A DNA stretch of 64,000 nt from Actinomycetota bacterium (GTDB taxonomy: Bacteria; Actinomycetota; Thermoleophilia; Gaiellales; F1-60-MAGs149), in assembly GCA_009885805.1 (NCBI GenBank), contig VFJZ01000006.1, positions 78,665-142,664 of the forward strand, in the 5' to 3' direction. Every line of letters begins with the position of its first letter. The stretch's first letter is position 1. The translations under genes were made by a program, and so were the position numbers. Below the pieces are notes generated by a model. The model did not search any database. It saw nothing but the letters and a program-made list of their open reading frames with translations, and was not told where the DNA came from. Shown one piece after another: positions 17,543-25,415 of the stretch.

Positions 17543-18733
17543 ATGACACCGGAACTGGACGAGCTGCGCGGCCGCTACCGGGCCTTCATGGAGGCGCATA
17601 TCTACCCGGTCGAGGCGACGCTGAACGCTGACGGTCCCGGGTCGGACGAGATCCTGGCGTCGCTGCGCGATCGGGCGCGCGCCGAGGGTCTGTGGGCGCC
17701 CCACATCGGGCCGGAGGCCGGCGGGACGGGCCGCGGCTTCCTCGCCTACGCCTACCTGAACGAGGAGATCGGCCGCTGTTACTGGGCGCAGTACATCTTT
17801 GGCTGTCAGGCGCCCGACGCGGGCAACTCCGAGATCCTGGAGATGTTCGGCACGGCGGCGCAGAAGGAGACCTACCTGCTGCCGCTCGTGCGTGGCGACA
17901 CGCGCTCCTACTTCGCGATGACCGAGCGCGAGGTCTCCGGTTCCGACCCGACCGGTCTCCGCACGACGGCGGTGCTGGACGGTGACGAATGGGTCATCGA
18001 CGGCGACAAGTGGTTCCAGACCGGCGCCGACGGTGCCGGCTTCGGCATCGTGATGGTCGTCACCGACCCCGGCGGCGCGCCGCACCGGCACATCTCGCAG
18101 ATCATCGTGCCGGCCTCCACGCCCGGCGTCGACGTGCTGCGCCCGATTCCGGTCCTCGGCCACGTTGGCCGTGGCTGGAACACGCACTGCGAGGTGCGCT
18201 ACCGCGGCGCCCGCGTCCCCGTGACGAACATCCTCGGTGAGCGCGGCGACGGCTTCCGGATCGCGCAGAAGCGCCTCGGTCCGGGCCGTATCCACCACGT
18301 CATGCGCTGGCTCGGCCAGATGCAGCGCGCCTTCGACCTGATGTGCACGTATTCCCTCGAACGCGAGGCGTTCGGCTCGCGCCTCGCCGACAAGGGCACC
18401 GTGCAGGATTGGATCGCCGACTCCGCGGCCGAGATCCAGGCCTGCCGGCTGATGACGTTCCACGCCGCCGGGCTGATCGACGCCGGCAGCGAGGCTCGCG
18501 TGGAAATCTCGGCGCTCAAGTTCTATGCGGCGCGGATCCTGCACGACGTGATCGACCGCGCCGTCCAGGTGCACGGGTCGCTCGGCGTCTCGGGTGACTC
18601 GCCACTGTCCGCGATGTACCTCGGTGCCCGGTTCGCCCGCATCTACGACGGCCCGGACGAGGTGCACCGGATGGTCGTCGCCCGTCGCATCCTGCGCGCC
18701 TACGAGAAGGGCGATGGCTGGAGCTTCGCCTGA
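17543..18733 (+). CDS. Acyl-CoA dehydrogenase (ACAD10/11-like)
   Basis: 396 residues from ATG 17543. FAD enzyme that introduces an alpha-beta double bond into acyl-CoA. YFAMTEREVSGSDPTGLRT is the FAD/substrate signature, DGDEWVIDGDKWFQTGAD the beta-domain, RIHHVMRWLGQMQRAFDLM and EREAFGSRLADKGTVQDWIAD the helical C-terminal domain, and VQVHGSLGVSGDSPLSAMY the closing motif. The short N-terminus and the downstream APH-type kinase gene (20-bp overlap) recall the ACAD10/ACAD11 arrangement, in which a kinase and dehydrogenase jointly process 4-hydroxyacyl-CoAs. That link is inference from gene order. Confidence 0.88.
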   Translation: MTPELDELRGRYRAFMEAHIYPVEATLNADGPGSDEILASLRDRARAEGLWAPHIGPEAGGTGRGFLAYAYLNEEIGRCYWAQYIFGCQAPDAGNSEILEMFGTAAQKETYLLPLVRGDTRSYFAMTEREVSGSDPTGLRTTAVLDGDEWVIDGDKWFQTGADGAGFGIVMVVTDPGGAPHRHISQIIVPASTPGVDVLRPIPVLGHVGRGWNTHCEVRYRGARVPVTNILGERGDGFRIAQKRLGPGRIHHVMRWLGQMQRAFDLMCTYSLEREAFGSRLADKGTVQDWIADSAAEIQACRLMTFHAAGLIDAGSEARVEISALKFYAARILHDVIDRAVQVHGSLGVSGDSPLSAMYLGARFARIYDGPDEVHRMVVARRILRAYEKGDGWSFA

Positions 18734-19742
18734 CGGCGACGGACTGTTCGACCCGGTCGCGGTCGCTCGCTTCCTCGACGCCTACGGCATCGGCTCGGGG
18801 CCGATCCGCCATGCGCCGCTCGGCGACGGCCACTCGAACCTGACCTACCTGGTCGAGCGCGGGGACGTCCGCGTCGTGCTGCGCCGCCCGCCCCGTCCGC
18901 CGCTGCCACCCTCGGCGCACGACATGCTGCGCGAGTCGGCGATCCTGACGCGCCTCCACGCCGCCGGTGCGCGTGTTCCGCGTGTCTTCGCCGTCTGCGA
19001 CGACGTGACGCTTCTCGGCGTGCCCTTCTACGTGATGGAACTCGCCGCCGGCGTCGCGTGCGACCAGGCGCTGCCCACGGCGATCGACCAACCGTCGGAA
19101 CGGGCCGCGCTCGGCGCGGAGGTGCTCGACGTGCTCGCCGAGATCCACGCAATCGATCCGGCCGCGAGCGGGCTCGCGACGTTCGGGCGCCCCGACGGCT
19201 ACCTCGCGCGCCAGGTCCGGCGATTCCTCGAGATCTGGCCGCACAACCGCACCCGCGACCTCGACGGCGGGGTGGAGCGCGTTGCCGCCTGGCTGCTCGC
19301 GAACCTTCCTGCATCGGGCCCGCCGACCGTCGTCCACGGCGACTTCCGGATCGGCAACCTGCTCGCGGCACCGGACGCGCCGGCGAGGATCACGGCGGTC
19401 CTCGACTGGGAGCTCTGCACGATCGGTGACCCGCTCGCCGACGTCGGCTACCTGGTGTCCACCTACGACGACCCCGACCTGTCACCGGTCACCGCCCTGA
19501 CCGGATTTCCGTCCGCGGCCGACCTCGGCGCGCGTTACGCCGCCCTCACGGGCCGCGACGTCTCGCACCTCGCCTGGTACGAGTGCCTCGCGCACTGGAA
19601 GGCGGTCGTCTTCCTCGAGAACATGTGGAAGCGGTACCTCGCCGGCGATCGGGACGACGCGTTCGCGGCGCGGCTCGGCGAGCGGGTGCCGGCCCGGCTC
19701 CGCGCCGCCGACGAGGCCGCTGCCCGTTACGAGGCCGGGTGA
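18714..19742 (+). CDS. APH-family phosphotransferase (ACAD10/11 kinase-like)
   Basis: 342 residues from ATG 18714, overlapping the acyl-CoA dehydrogenase by 20 bp. Aminoglycoside-phosphotransferase fold: LGDGHSNLTYLVERG nucleotide loop, VVLRRPPRPPLPPSAHDMLRE (ATP-binding Arg in place of Lys, as in the ACAD10 kinase domain), VVHGDFRIGNLL catalytic loop with Asp and Asn, VLDWELCTIGDPLADVGYL metal-binding Asp. It probably phosphorylates a hydroxyl of an acyl-CoA or small acid rather than an antibiotic. GTGA overlap with the following TauE-type gene indicates one operon. Confidence 0.88.
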   Translation: MAGASPDGDGLFDPVAVARFLDAYGIGSGPIRHAPLGDGHSNLTYLVERGDVRVVLRRPPRPPLPPSAHDMLRESAILTRLHAAGARVPRVFAVCDDVTLLGVPFYVMELAAGVACDQALPTAIDQPSERAALGAEVLDVLAEIHAIDPAASGLATFGRPDGYLARQVRRFLEIWPHNRTRDLDGGVERVAAWLLANLPASGPPTVVHGDFRIGNLLAAPDAPARITAVLDWELCTIGDPLADVGYLVSTYDDPDLSPVTALTGFPSAADLGARYAALTGRDVSHLAWYECLAHWKAVVFLENMWKRYLAGDRDDAFAARLGERVPARLRAADEAAARYEAG

Positions 19743-20473
19743 CGGTCGGCGGCCTCCTCGTCGTCGGCGCGCTCGGGTTCGTCGGCGCCCTCACGCAGGG
19801 CGTGACCGGCCTCGGCTACGGGCTCGTCGTGGCGCCGGCGCTGTTCGCCGCGCTCGAACCGCGGCAGGCACTGTTCGCAGGGCTCTCGTCCGCGATCGTC
19901 GTCAATGTCCTGATGCTCGGCGGCCGCCGACCCGTCGTCCACGCTCGTCCCGCCGCGCTGGTGCTCGCCGCCGCCTTCCCTGGCCTGGCGGCGGGCGCGG
20001 CCGTCGTCGGACTCGTCGCCAAGCACGACCTGCAGGTCGCCGTCGGCGTTGCCGTCCTGGCCGCCGTTCTCGCCCGGCTGTGGCACCCCGGCGTACTGAT
20101 CGGCAGCGCCCGCGCCGTCGCTCGCCTCGGCGCCGGCGCCGTCGCCGGGTTCCTGACCACGACCGTCTCAACCAATGGTCCGCCGCTGGCGCTGTGGCTC
20201 GACGCCGAGCGGGTCGAACCGCGTGTTGCACGCGACACGCTACAGGTGCTGTTCGGGGCGCTCAACCTGACGGGGATCTGCCTCCTCCTCGTCCACGAGC
20301 GCCCGCAGGGCGAGGCCATCGCTGTCGCGGTGGCGCTCGTGCCGCTGCTCGCGATCGGCGTCCGCGCCGGCCGTCGGCTCGCGACACGTCTGGACGAGAC
20401 CGGAGCGCGCCGCGCCGCGCTGGCGATCATCGCGGCGACGGGCCTTCTCAGCGTGATCGTCGGGCTATGGTGA
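19739..20473 (+). CDS. TauE/SafE-family membrane permease
   Basis: 244 residues with a GTG start overlapping the kinase stop. Seven to eight hydrophobic segments and the paired TauE/SafE motifs: an N-terminal repeat with ALTQGVTGLGYGLVVAP, the Gly-rich SSAIVVNVLML, and a second repeat with AGFLTTTVSTNGPPLALWL. This family exports or imports small anions such as sulfite, sulfoacetate or organic acids across the cytoplasmic membrane. In context with the acyl-CoA dehydrogenase and APH kinase it may carry the organic acid that they degrade, but this is inference. Confidence 0.85.
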   Translation: MTVGGLLVVGALGFVGALTQGVTGLGYGLVVAPALFAALEPRQALFAGLSSAIVVNVLMLGGRRPVVHARPAALVLAAAFPGLAAGAAVVGLVAKHDLQVAVGVAVLAAVLARLWHPGVLIGSARAVARLGAGAVAGFLTTTVSTNGPPLALWLDAERVEPRVARDTLQVLFGALNLTGICLLLVHERPQGEAIAVAVALVPLLAIGVRAGRRLATRLDETGARRAALAIIAATGLLSVIVGLW

Positions 20474-20477
20474 GCCG

Positions 20478-21077
20478 GTGAGACGTCTGCTGATCGCCCT
20501 CCTCTGCATGCTGCCGGTTGCGTGTGGCGGCGGTGGCCCCGGGAGCGTGTCGGAGCGAACGGTCACCGTGACGCAAACCGTGTTCACGACACCCGGCGAC
20601 ACGATCGCGGTGCCGAGCGAAGGCCCGCTGACGCGCGACGGATTCCGCGACCTCGTGGCCGGGCTGCGCAAGATCGTCGGTCGCGACCCACTCGTCTTCG
20701 AGGTCTACCTCTACGAGACGCACGCCAGCTTCGAGGTCTATGACCGGACGACCGGGTTCACCGACGACTACGACTGGTCGCAGGGCGCCTTCGAGCCGCC
20801 CGAGCCGGTCAAGCGCGTGCGTCAGGACGTCAACCGGGAACTGTTCGCGCTGGAGGAGGTCGCCATCGACGGCCCGTTCCGCTTCATCTCCGGCGTGGCG
20901 GAGGTGCGTCTCGAGGGCGTCGAGTCGAGTTCACGGGCGATCCGGATCGCCCGTGACTCCGTCAGCGGCGACGCGCCGGGGCCGATCCAGATGTCGACGT
21001 CGCTGTCGGGGACGCGTCAGGACGCCTACATCGCCGGCGACAGCCGAGGGCGGATCACGGCGACGGAGATCCGCTGA
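20478..21077 (+). CDS. Putative lipoprotein of unknown function
   Basis: 199 residues with a GTG start 4 bp after the TauE gene. The N-terminus is a lipoprotein signal: MRRLLIALLCMLPVACGGGG with lipobox LPVAC and Cys16 as the lipid-attachment site. The mature part is rich in short strands and acidic residues (YLYETHASFEVYDRTTGFTD, FRFISGVAEVRLEGVE) and I recognise no family. TATGGT at 20466-20471 lies 6 nt before the GTG, so it may have its own leaderless transcript. Its 3' end overlaps the convergent lyase gene by 23 bp. Confidence 0.7.
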   Translation: MRRLLIALLCMLPVACGGGGPGSVSERTVTVTQTVFTTPGDTIAVPSEGPLTRDGFRDLVAGLRKIVGRDPLVFEVYLYETHASFEVYDRTTGFTDDYDWSQGAFEPPEPVKRVRQDVNRELFALEEVAIDGPFRFISGVAEVRLEGVESSSRAIRIARDSVSGDAPGPIQMSTSLSGTRQDAYIAGDSRGRITATEIR

Positions 21078-22143
21078 GCACGACGTCGCGGTAACGCTCA
21101 GGGTCGGTCGCGCCCTCCGTGTTGACGACGAGCACCGAGCGGATGCCCGCGAAGCCGATCCGGTCACGGAGGTCGGCGCAGGCCGGTGACGTGGCGAGCG
21201 CGAGCAGCCCCGCTGTCGACGCGGCGCCCGACTCCCCGGCTTCCACGCCGAGTGCGGCGAGCTTCCGCGCCGCCTCGTCGGAGGCCGGATCGTCGAGGAT
21301 CACGATGCCAGCGAGCCCGGCGGCGAGCGTCGGCCAGGCGGCCACGCTCGGCGTTCCCGCGTCGAGGCAGGCCATGGTCGTGTGCGTGCCCGTGATCGTC
21401 ACCGGCCGCCCGGCCTCGAGTGATGCCGCGACGCAGGCCGCACCGGCGGGCTCGGCGCCGACGGCGGCGACGCCGTGGCGCATCGCCCAGCGCACGCCGC
21501 TCGCGGCGAAGGAGCCGACGCCGAGCTGCAGGACGACGAGGTCGACGCCCGCACCCTGCTCCGCGAGCTGGGCCCAGGCTTCGGCGAACAGCGTGCCGTA
21601 GCCGTCGATCACCCACTCGCCGACCGCCGAGCCGCCGGTGAGGTCGGCGTCGTTCACGGCGCGCGCCGCGGGGTCGGCCGCAGCATCGTCGAGCGAGGCG
21701 GTCACGGCGGCGTCGTACGCGTCGTCGACGACGACGACGGCCGCGCCCTCGTCGCGGATCGCCTGGCGCCGCGGCTCGGCGCAGAACGACGGCACGTAGA
21801 TCGTCGCGTCGAGGCCGAGCAGTCGCGCCATGTGTGCGACGGCGCGGCCGTGGTTGCCGTCCGTCGCCGTTGTCAGGCGGCGGATGCCGGCCGCCTCGGC
21901 GGCGGCGCGCAGCTCGCCGAGGTCGCTCGACCCGCCGAGGAGGCGCGCGATCGCCCAGCTCGCGCCGAGGAACTTGAAGGCGGGGAGGCCGAAACGGCTC
22001 GACTCGTCCTTGATCCAGACGTCCTGCAGGCCCGCCTCCGTCGCGAGCGAGGGCGCATGGACGAGCCGCGTCGCCGCATATCCGGGCAGCGCGCGATGGA
22101 AGTCGAGCGTCGAGACGCCCACGTTGCAGATGGCACGTGTCAT
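21055..22143 (-). CDS. Diaminopropionate ammonia-lyase-like PLP enzyme
   Basis: 362 residues from ATG 22143. Fold type II PLP enzyme: FGLPAFKFLGASWA holds the Schiff-base Lys, ATDGNHGRAVAHMARLLG the substrate Asn loop, LQLGVGSFAASG the phosphate cup and VVNTEGATDP the C-terminal segment. Gene order of motifs fits diaminopropionate ammonia-lyase, which converts 2,3-diaminopropionate to pyruvate and ammonia, though a threonine-dehydratase-like activity is possible. It is the last gene of a four-gene minus-strand operon; its ATG overlaps the stop of the reductase gene. Confidence 0.8.
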   Translation of the reverse strand: MTRAICNVGVSTLDFHRALPGYAATRLVHAPSLATEAGLQDVWIKDESSRFGLPAFKFLGASWAIARLLGGSSDLGELRAAAEAAGIRRLTTATDGNHGRAVAHMARLLGLDATIYVPSFCAEPRRQAIRDEGAAVVVVDDAYDAAVTASLDDAAADPAARAVNDADLTGGSAVGEWVIDGYGTLFAEAWAQLAEQGAGVDLVVLQLGVGSFAASGVRWAMRHGVAAVGAEPAGAACVAASLEAGRPVTITGTHTTMACLDAGTPSVAAWPTLAAGLAGIVILDDPASDEAARKLAALGVEAGESGAASTAGLLALATSPACADLRDRIGFAGIRSVLVVNTEGATDPERYRDVVLSGSPSP

Positions 22144-23123
22144 CGCGGCTCCTTCAGCCCGAGGGTTTGCGCGAGGAGCCCCGTTGCGGCGGCAACCGTG
22201 CGCAGGTGCGGGATCGGCGTCCCGGTCAGGTCGGCGAGCTCGACGACGGCGTCGACGATCGCGCCGAGCTCGAGCGCCTTGCCCGCTTCGAGGTCCATCA
22301 GCGTCGAGGTCTTGTGCTCGCCGACTTGTTCGGCGCCGTCGAGGCGTCGCTCGATCTCCACGCGCGGTTCGCAGCCGACGGCGCGCGCGACGGCGATCGT
22401 CTCCGCCATGATCGCGACCACGACCGCCCGCAGCGGCGGGTCGGTCGCGATCCGCACCATCGTCGCGCGGGTCAGGGCCGAGATCGGGTTGAACGCGACG
22501 TTCCCCATCAGCTTGACCCAGATGTCGTTCCGCACGTCGGCCTCGACGGGGCACTTGAGGCCGCCCGCGACCATCGCCGCCGCGAACTGCTCGCACCGCG
22601 CGGAGATCGTCCGGTCGGGCTCGCCGATCGAGAACCGGGTGCCCTCGACGTGGCGGATGACGCCCGGTGCCTCGATCTCCGTCGCGCAGTACACCACGCA
22701 ACCGATTGCCCGCTCGGGCGCGATGACGGCGGTCGTCGCGCCACCCGGGTCGACCGCCTCGATACGGCGGCCGTCGAACGCGCCGCCGTGCTCGTGGAAG
22801 TACCACCAGGGCAGGCCGTTCTGGGCCGCGACGACGGCGGTGGTGTCGTGGAGGAGGGGTGCGAGGAGGGGGCCGCAGGTCGCGTACTGGTACGCCTTCA
22901 GCCCGAGGAAGACGACGTCGACGGGGCCGATCACGGCCGGGTCGTCCGTCGCCGGGACGCGGCTCGTGAAGTCGCCGCGGTCGGAGTGGACGCGGACGCC
23001 GTGTTCCTGCATCGCGGCCAGGTGCGCGCCGCGCGCGACGAGGTGGACGTCCGCGCCGCCGCGATGCAGCGCCGCGCCGACGTAGGCGCCGATCGCGCCG
23101 GCGCCGAGGACGGCGATCCTCAC
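22140..23123 (-). CDS. Ketopantoate reductase family protein
   Basis: 327 residues from GTG 23123, which overlaps the stop of the upstream ligase gene (GTGA). NADPH-dependent 2-dehydropantoate 2-reductase fold: RIAVLGAGAIGAYVGAALHRGG is the Rossmann dinucleotide site, FLGLKAYQ holds a catalytic-site Lys-like position, AAQNGLPWWYF the conserved QNG, and RNDIWVKLMGNVAFNPISALT the C-terminal catalytic Lys/Asn block. True PanE makes pantoate for coenzyme A, but the long form and context (ligase and ammonia-lyase) suggest a catabolic paralog acting on another 2-keto acid. Confidence 0.85.
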   Translation of the reverse strand: MRIAVLGAGAIGAYVGAALHRGGADVHLVARGAHLAAMQEHGVRVHSDRGDFTSRVPATDDPAVIGPVDVVFLGLKAYQYATCGPLLAPLLHDTTAVVAAQNGLPWWYFHEHGGAFDGRRIEAVDPGGATTAVIAPERAIGCVVYCATEIEAPGVIRHVEGTRFSIGEPDRTISARCEQFAAAMVAGGLKCPVEADVRNDIWVKLMGNVAFNPISALTRATMVRIATDPPLRAVVVAIMAETIAVARAVGCEPRVEIERRLDGAEQVGEHKTSTLMDLEAGKALELGAIVDAVVELADLTGTPIPHLRTVAAATGLLAQTLGLKEPR

Positions 23124-24556
23124 TCGGCTCCGATCAGCTTCGCCATCGTGCGCCGCTGGATCTTGCCGGTCGCGCCCTTCGGGATCGCATCGACGACGAC
23201 GATCCGGTCCGGCACCTTGAACGCCGCAAGCGAGGCGGAGCAGTGCGCCCGGAGCGTCGCCTCGTCGGCCTTGGCGCGTAGAACGACGACCGCGCCGACC
23301 GCCTCGCCGTACTTCGCGTCCGGCAGGGAGAAGGCGACCGCCTCCGCCACGGCGGCGTGCCGCAGCAGTGCGTCCTCGACCTCGTGCGGCGAGATCTTCT
23401 CGCCGCCGCGGTTGATCAGCTCCTTGATGCGACCGGCCAGGTGCACGTAGCCGGCGGCGTCGAGTGAGCCGGAGTCGCCGGTGCGGAACCAGCCGTCGCG
23501 GAAGGAGGCCGCGTTCGCCTCCGGATTCGATCGGTAGCCGTCGACGACGCCAGGACCGCGGACGGAGACCTCGCCGACGATGCCGGTCGGTTGGGGCCGC
23601 CAGTCGCCGTCGAGGACGGCGACCTCGGTACCGGTCGGGAGGCCGACGCTGCCTGGGATCCGTTCGGCCGGCGGCAGCGGGTTCGAGGCCATCTGGTGCG
23701 CGGCCTCGGTCATACCGTACGCCTCGACGAGCGGGATCGCGAAGCGCTCCTCGAAGCTCGCGAGCAGGGTCGGCGCGAGTGCGGACGAGCACGACCGGGC
23801 GAACCGCAGCGCATGCGGCGGCCGGGTCGCGCCCTCCGCTTCGCGCGTCGCGAGGATGTGGTGAATGGTCGGCACGGCGCTGAACCAGGTGGCGCCGTGG
23901 GCGGCGCCGTCCGCCCAGAAGGCGCTCCCGGAGAAGCGGCGCGGGCAGATCACGGTGCCCCCGGAGACGAGCGTCGCGAGCGTCGAGGCGACGAGCCCGT
24001 GGACGTGGAAGAGCGGCATCACGCAGTGCGAGACGTCGTCAGCAGTCAGGCCGTAGGTTGCCGCGACGGTTCGCGCGGAGGCCATCAGGTTCCGCTGTCG
24101 GATCGGCACCTGCTTCGGCCGGGCCGTCGTTCCGCTCGTGTGGAGCAGGAGCGCCGTCGCGTCAGCGTCGGGCGCGGGCAGGTCGGAGGCCGCCGGGGTG
24201 AGCGCCGAGAGGTCGATGGCGTCGGGCAGAGTGGGCGCGTCGCCGGCGCGGCCGATCACGAGGCGCGGCTGCAGGTCGTCGAGGTAGAACGCGAACTCGT
24301 CCGCCCGGTACGCCGGGTTCAGGGGAGCGGCGGCGGCGCCGGCGGCGACCACTGCCAGGAACGTCGTGATGATCTCGGGGCCGTTCACCATCGAGAAGGC
24401 GACGACGTCGCCCGGCTCGACGCCACGAGTGACGAGGCTGCGGGCGAGGGTGTCGACGTCCGCGCGCAGTTCGCCGTACGTGACGCGCCGGCCAGACGCC
24501 GGCTCGATCAGGGCGGTGGCGGTGTCCGCGCCGCCGAGGGTGAGCGGCTCGCTCAT
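23120..24556 (-). CDS. AMP-forming acyl-CoA synthetase, oxalyl-CoA synthetase (AAE3)-like
   Basis: 478 residues from ATG 24556. ANL-superfamily adenylating enzyme: P-loop LHTSGTTARPKQVP, MPLFHVHGL, RSCSSALAP, EAYGMTEAAHQMASNPLPP, GWFRTGDSG, GRIKELINRGGEKISP, and terminal GKIQRR. The HVHGL and EAxAMTEAxHxMxSNPLP variants are characteristic of the AAE3/Pcs60 oxalate-CoA ligase branch, which activates oxalate with ATP and CoA. At 478 residues it is slightly shorter than the usual ~510-520. Second gene of the operon GNAT-ligase-reductase-lyase, all joined by 4-bp overlaps. Confidence 0.87.
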   Translation of the reverse strand: MSEPLTLGGADTATALIEPASGRRVTYGELRADVDTLARSLVTRGVEPGDVVAFSMVNGPEIITTFLAVVAAGAAAAPLNPAYRADEFAFYLDDLQPRLVIGRAGDAPTLPDAIDLSALTPAASDLPAPDADATALLLHTSGTTARPKQVPIRQRNLMASARTVAATYGLTADDVSHCVMPLFHVHGLVASTLATLVSGGTVICPRRFSGSAFWADGAAHGATWFSAVPTIHHILATREAEGATRPPHALRFARSCSSALAPTLLASFEERFAIPLVEAYGMTEAAHQMASNPLPPAERIPGSVGLPTGTEVAVLDGDWRPQPTGIVGEVSVRGPGVVDGYRSNPEANAASFRDGWFRTGDSGSLDAAGYVHLAGRIKELINRGGEKISPHEVEDALLRHAAVAEAVAFSLPDAKYGEAVGAVVVLRAKADEATLRAHCSASLAAFKVPDRIVVVDAIPKGATGKIQRRTMAKLIGAE

Positions 24557-24996
24557 CGGAGCGTCAGCTCCATCGCCGTCGCCGAAGCGGGGCAGGCGCT
24601 CGTGAACTCGACCGTTGCGCGCACCGGTTCCGGTACCTGGTCGCGGTCGACCGCGTGGAACCCGAAGCGCGGGAAGAACGTGTCCGCCGTCTCCGTGAGC
24701 AGGTAGAGCGCGGCGACGCGTCGCTCGCGGGCGAGCCCGAGCGCGGCCTCGGTCAGCGCAGTGCCGAGGCCCTCGCCACGGGAGGGTGCGGCGACGGCGA
24801 GGGAGCGCAGCAGCGCGTAGTCACCGACCGGCTCGAGTGCCACGACGCCGTGAAAGAAAGGGATCAGATCCCTTTCTTTCACGGCGACGAGCGTCGTGGC
24901 GACGAGGTCATCGAAGCCCGCCGTCGGCAGGCCGCTCGCCGCGAGGAGCGCGCTGGCGGCCAACATGTCGGTCGGCCTGGCGGGATCGATCTGCAT
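24553..24996 (-). CDS. GNAT acetyltransferase carrying an in-frame palindromic repeat insertion
   Basis: 147 residues from ATG 24996. GNAT fold of the small ArsN2-like type: N-terminal RPTDMLAASALLAASGLP, then ALEPVGDYALLRSLAVAAPSRGEGLGTALTEAAL with the acetyl-CoA loop, and a final FFPRFGFHAVDR segment. Residues ~38-50 (VKERDLIPFFHG) are encoded by a 41-bp near-perfect palindrome (24846-24886) replacing the usual short 'edg.ivG' strand. The reading frame is kept and all other motifs are intact, so the protein may still fold. First gene of the operon; the ligase ATG overlaps its stop. Confidence 0.8.
   Translation of the reverse strand: MQIDPARPTDMLAASALLAASGLPTAGFDDLVATTLVAVKERDLIPFFHGVVALEPVGDYALLRSLAVAAPSRGEGLGTALTEAALGLARERRVAALYLLTETADTFFPRFGFHAVDRDQVPEPVRATVEFTSACPASATAMELTLR
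24846..24886. repeat. 41-bp palindromic repeat inside the GNAT gene
   Basis: Two perfect 20-nt arms (24846-24865 and 24867-24886) flank a single A at 24866. The core GTGAAAGAAAGGGATC is followed by its mirror. The sequence is A-rich against the ~70% GC background. A second copy of the core (identical over 23 nt from 24850 and 33267) lies at 33267-33299. Small size, lack of coding capacity and dispersed copies suggest a REP- or MITE-like element. Confidence 0.8.
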
Positions 24997-25016
24997 CGCT
25001 GCCGAATAATGCCGCC

Positions 25017-25415
25017 ATGCCTGACGTGACGGTGCGGACAGTGGGTGGTACGGCCGTGCGGATCGAAGCCGGCGCACACGAGTTGGTCGCCGACGAGCCG
25101 GTTCCCGTCGGCGCCGATCGCGGTCCCGATCCCTACGCGCTGCTCCTGGGAGCGCTCGGCGCGTGTACCGCCATCACCGTGACGCTCTACGCGAAGCGCA
25201 AGGGCTGGCCGCTCGAGGGAGTCGAGGTGCGCCTGCGGCACGAGCGCGAGCACACGGACGACTGCGCCGCCGGCGGCGCCTGCGATCGCGCAGAGGTTCG
25301 CGTTGAGCTTCAGGGACCGCTCGACGACGCCCAGCGGACCCGGCTCGCGGAGATCGTGACACGCTGCCCGGTCGCGCGGACGCTCTCCCGTGGCGTCAGC
25401 GTGGTGCACGGCTGA
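25017..25415 (+). CDS. OsmC-family protein
   Basis: 132 residues from ATG 25017. OsmC/Ohr fold, small thiol peroxidases or related redox proteins: RGPDPYALLLGALGACTAITVTLYAKRKGWPLEGVEVRL holds the first conserved Cys and the central helix, and EIVTRCPVARTLSRGVSV the second conserved Cys. The pair of cysteines reduces organic hydroperoxides in the family. Two extra cysteines (DDCAAGGACDR) in the linker are unusual. A 20-bp gap with AATAAT (25005-25010) separates it from the divergent GNAT operon. Its end overlaps the convergent metallo-beta-lactamase-fold gene by 20 bp. Confidence 0.85.
   Translation: MPDVTVRTVGGTAVRIEAGAHELVADEPVPVGADRGPDPYALLLGALGACTAITVTLYAKRKGWPLEGVEVRLRHEREHTDDCAAGGACDRAEVRVELQGPLDDAQRTRLAEIVTRCPVARTLSRGVSVVHG

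Noticed and set aside
18714..19742. Aminoglycoside resistance gene
   Set aside because: The APH fold is broad; coupling to an acyl-CoA dehydrogenase and the Arg in the ATP loop favour an ACAD10/11-type kinase.
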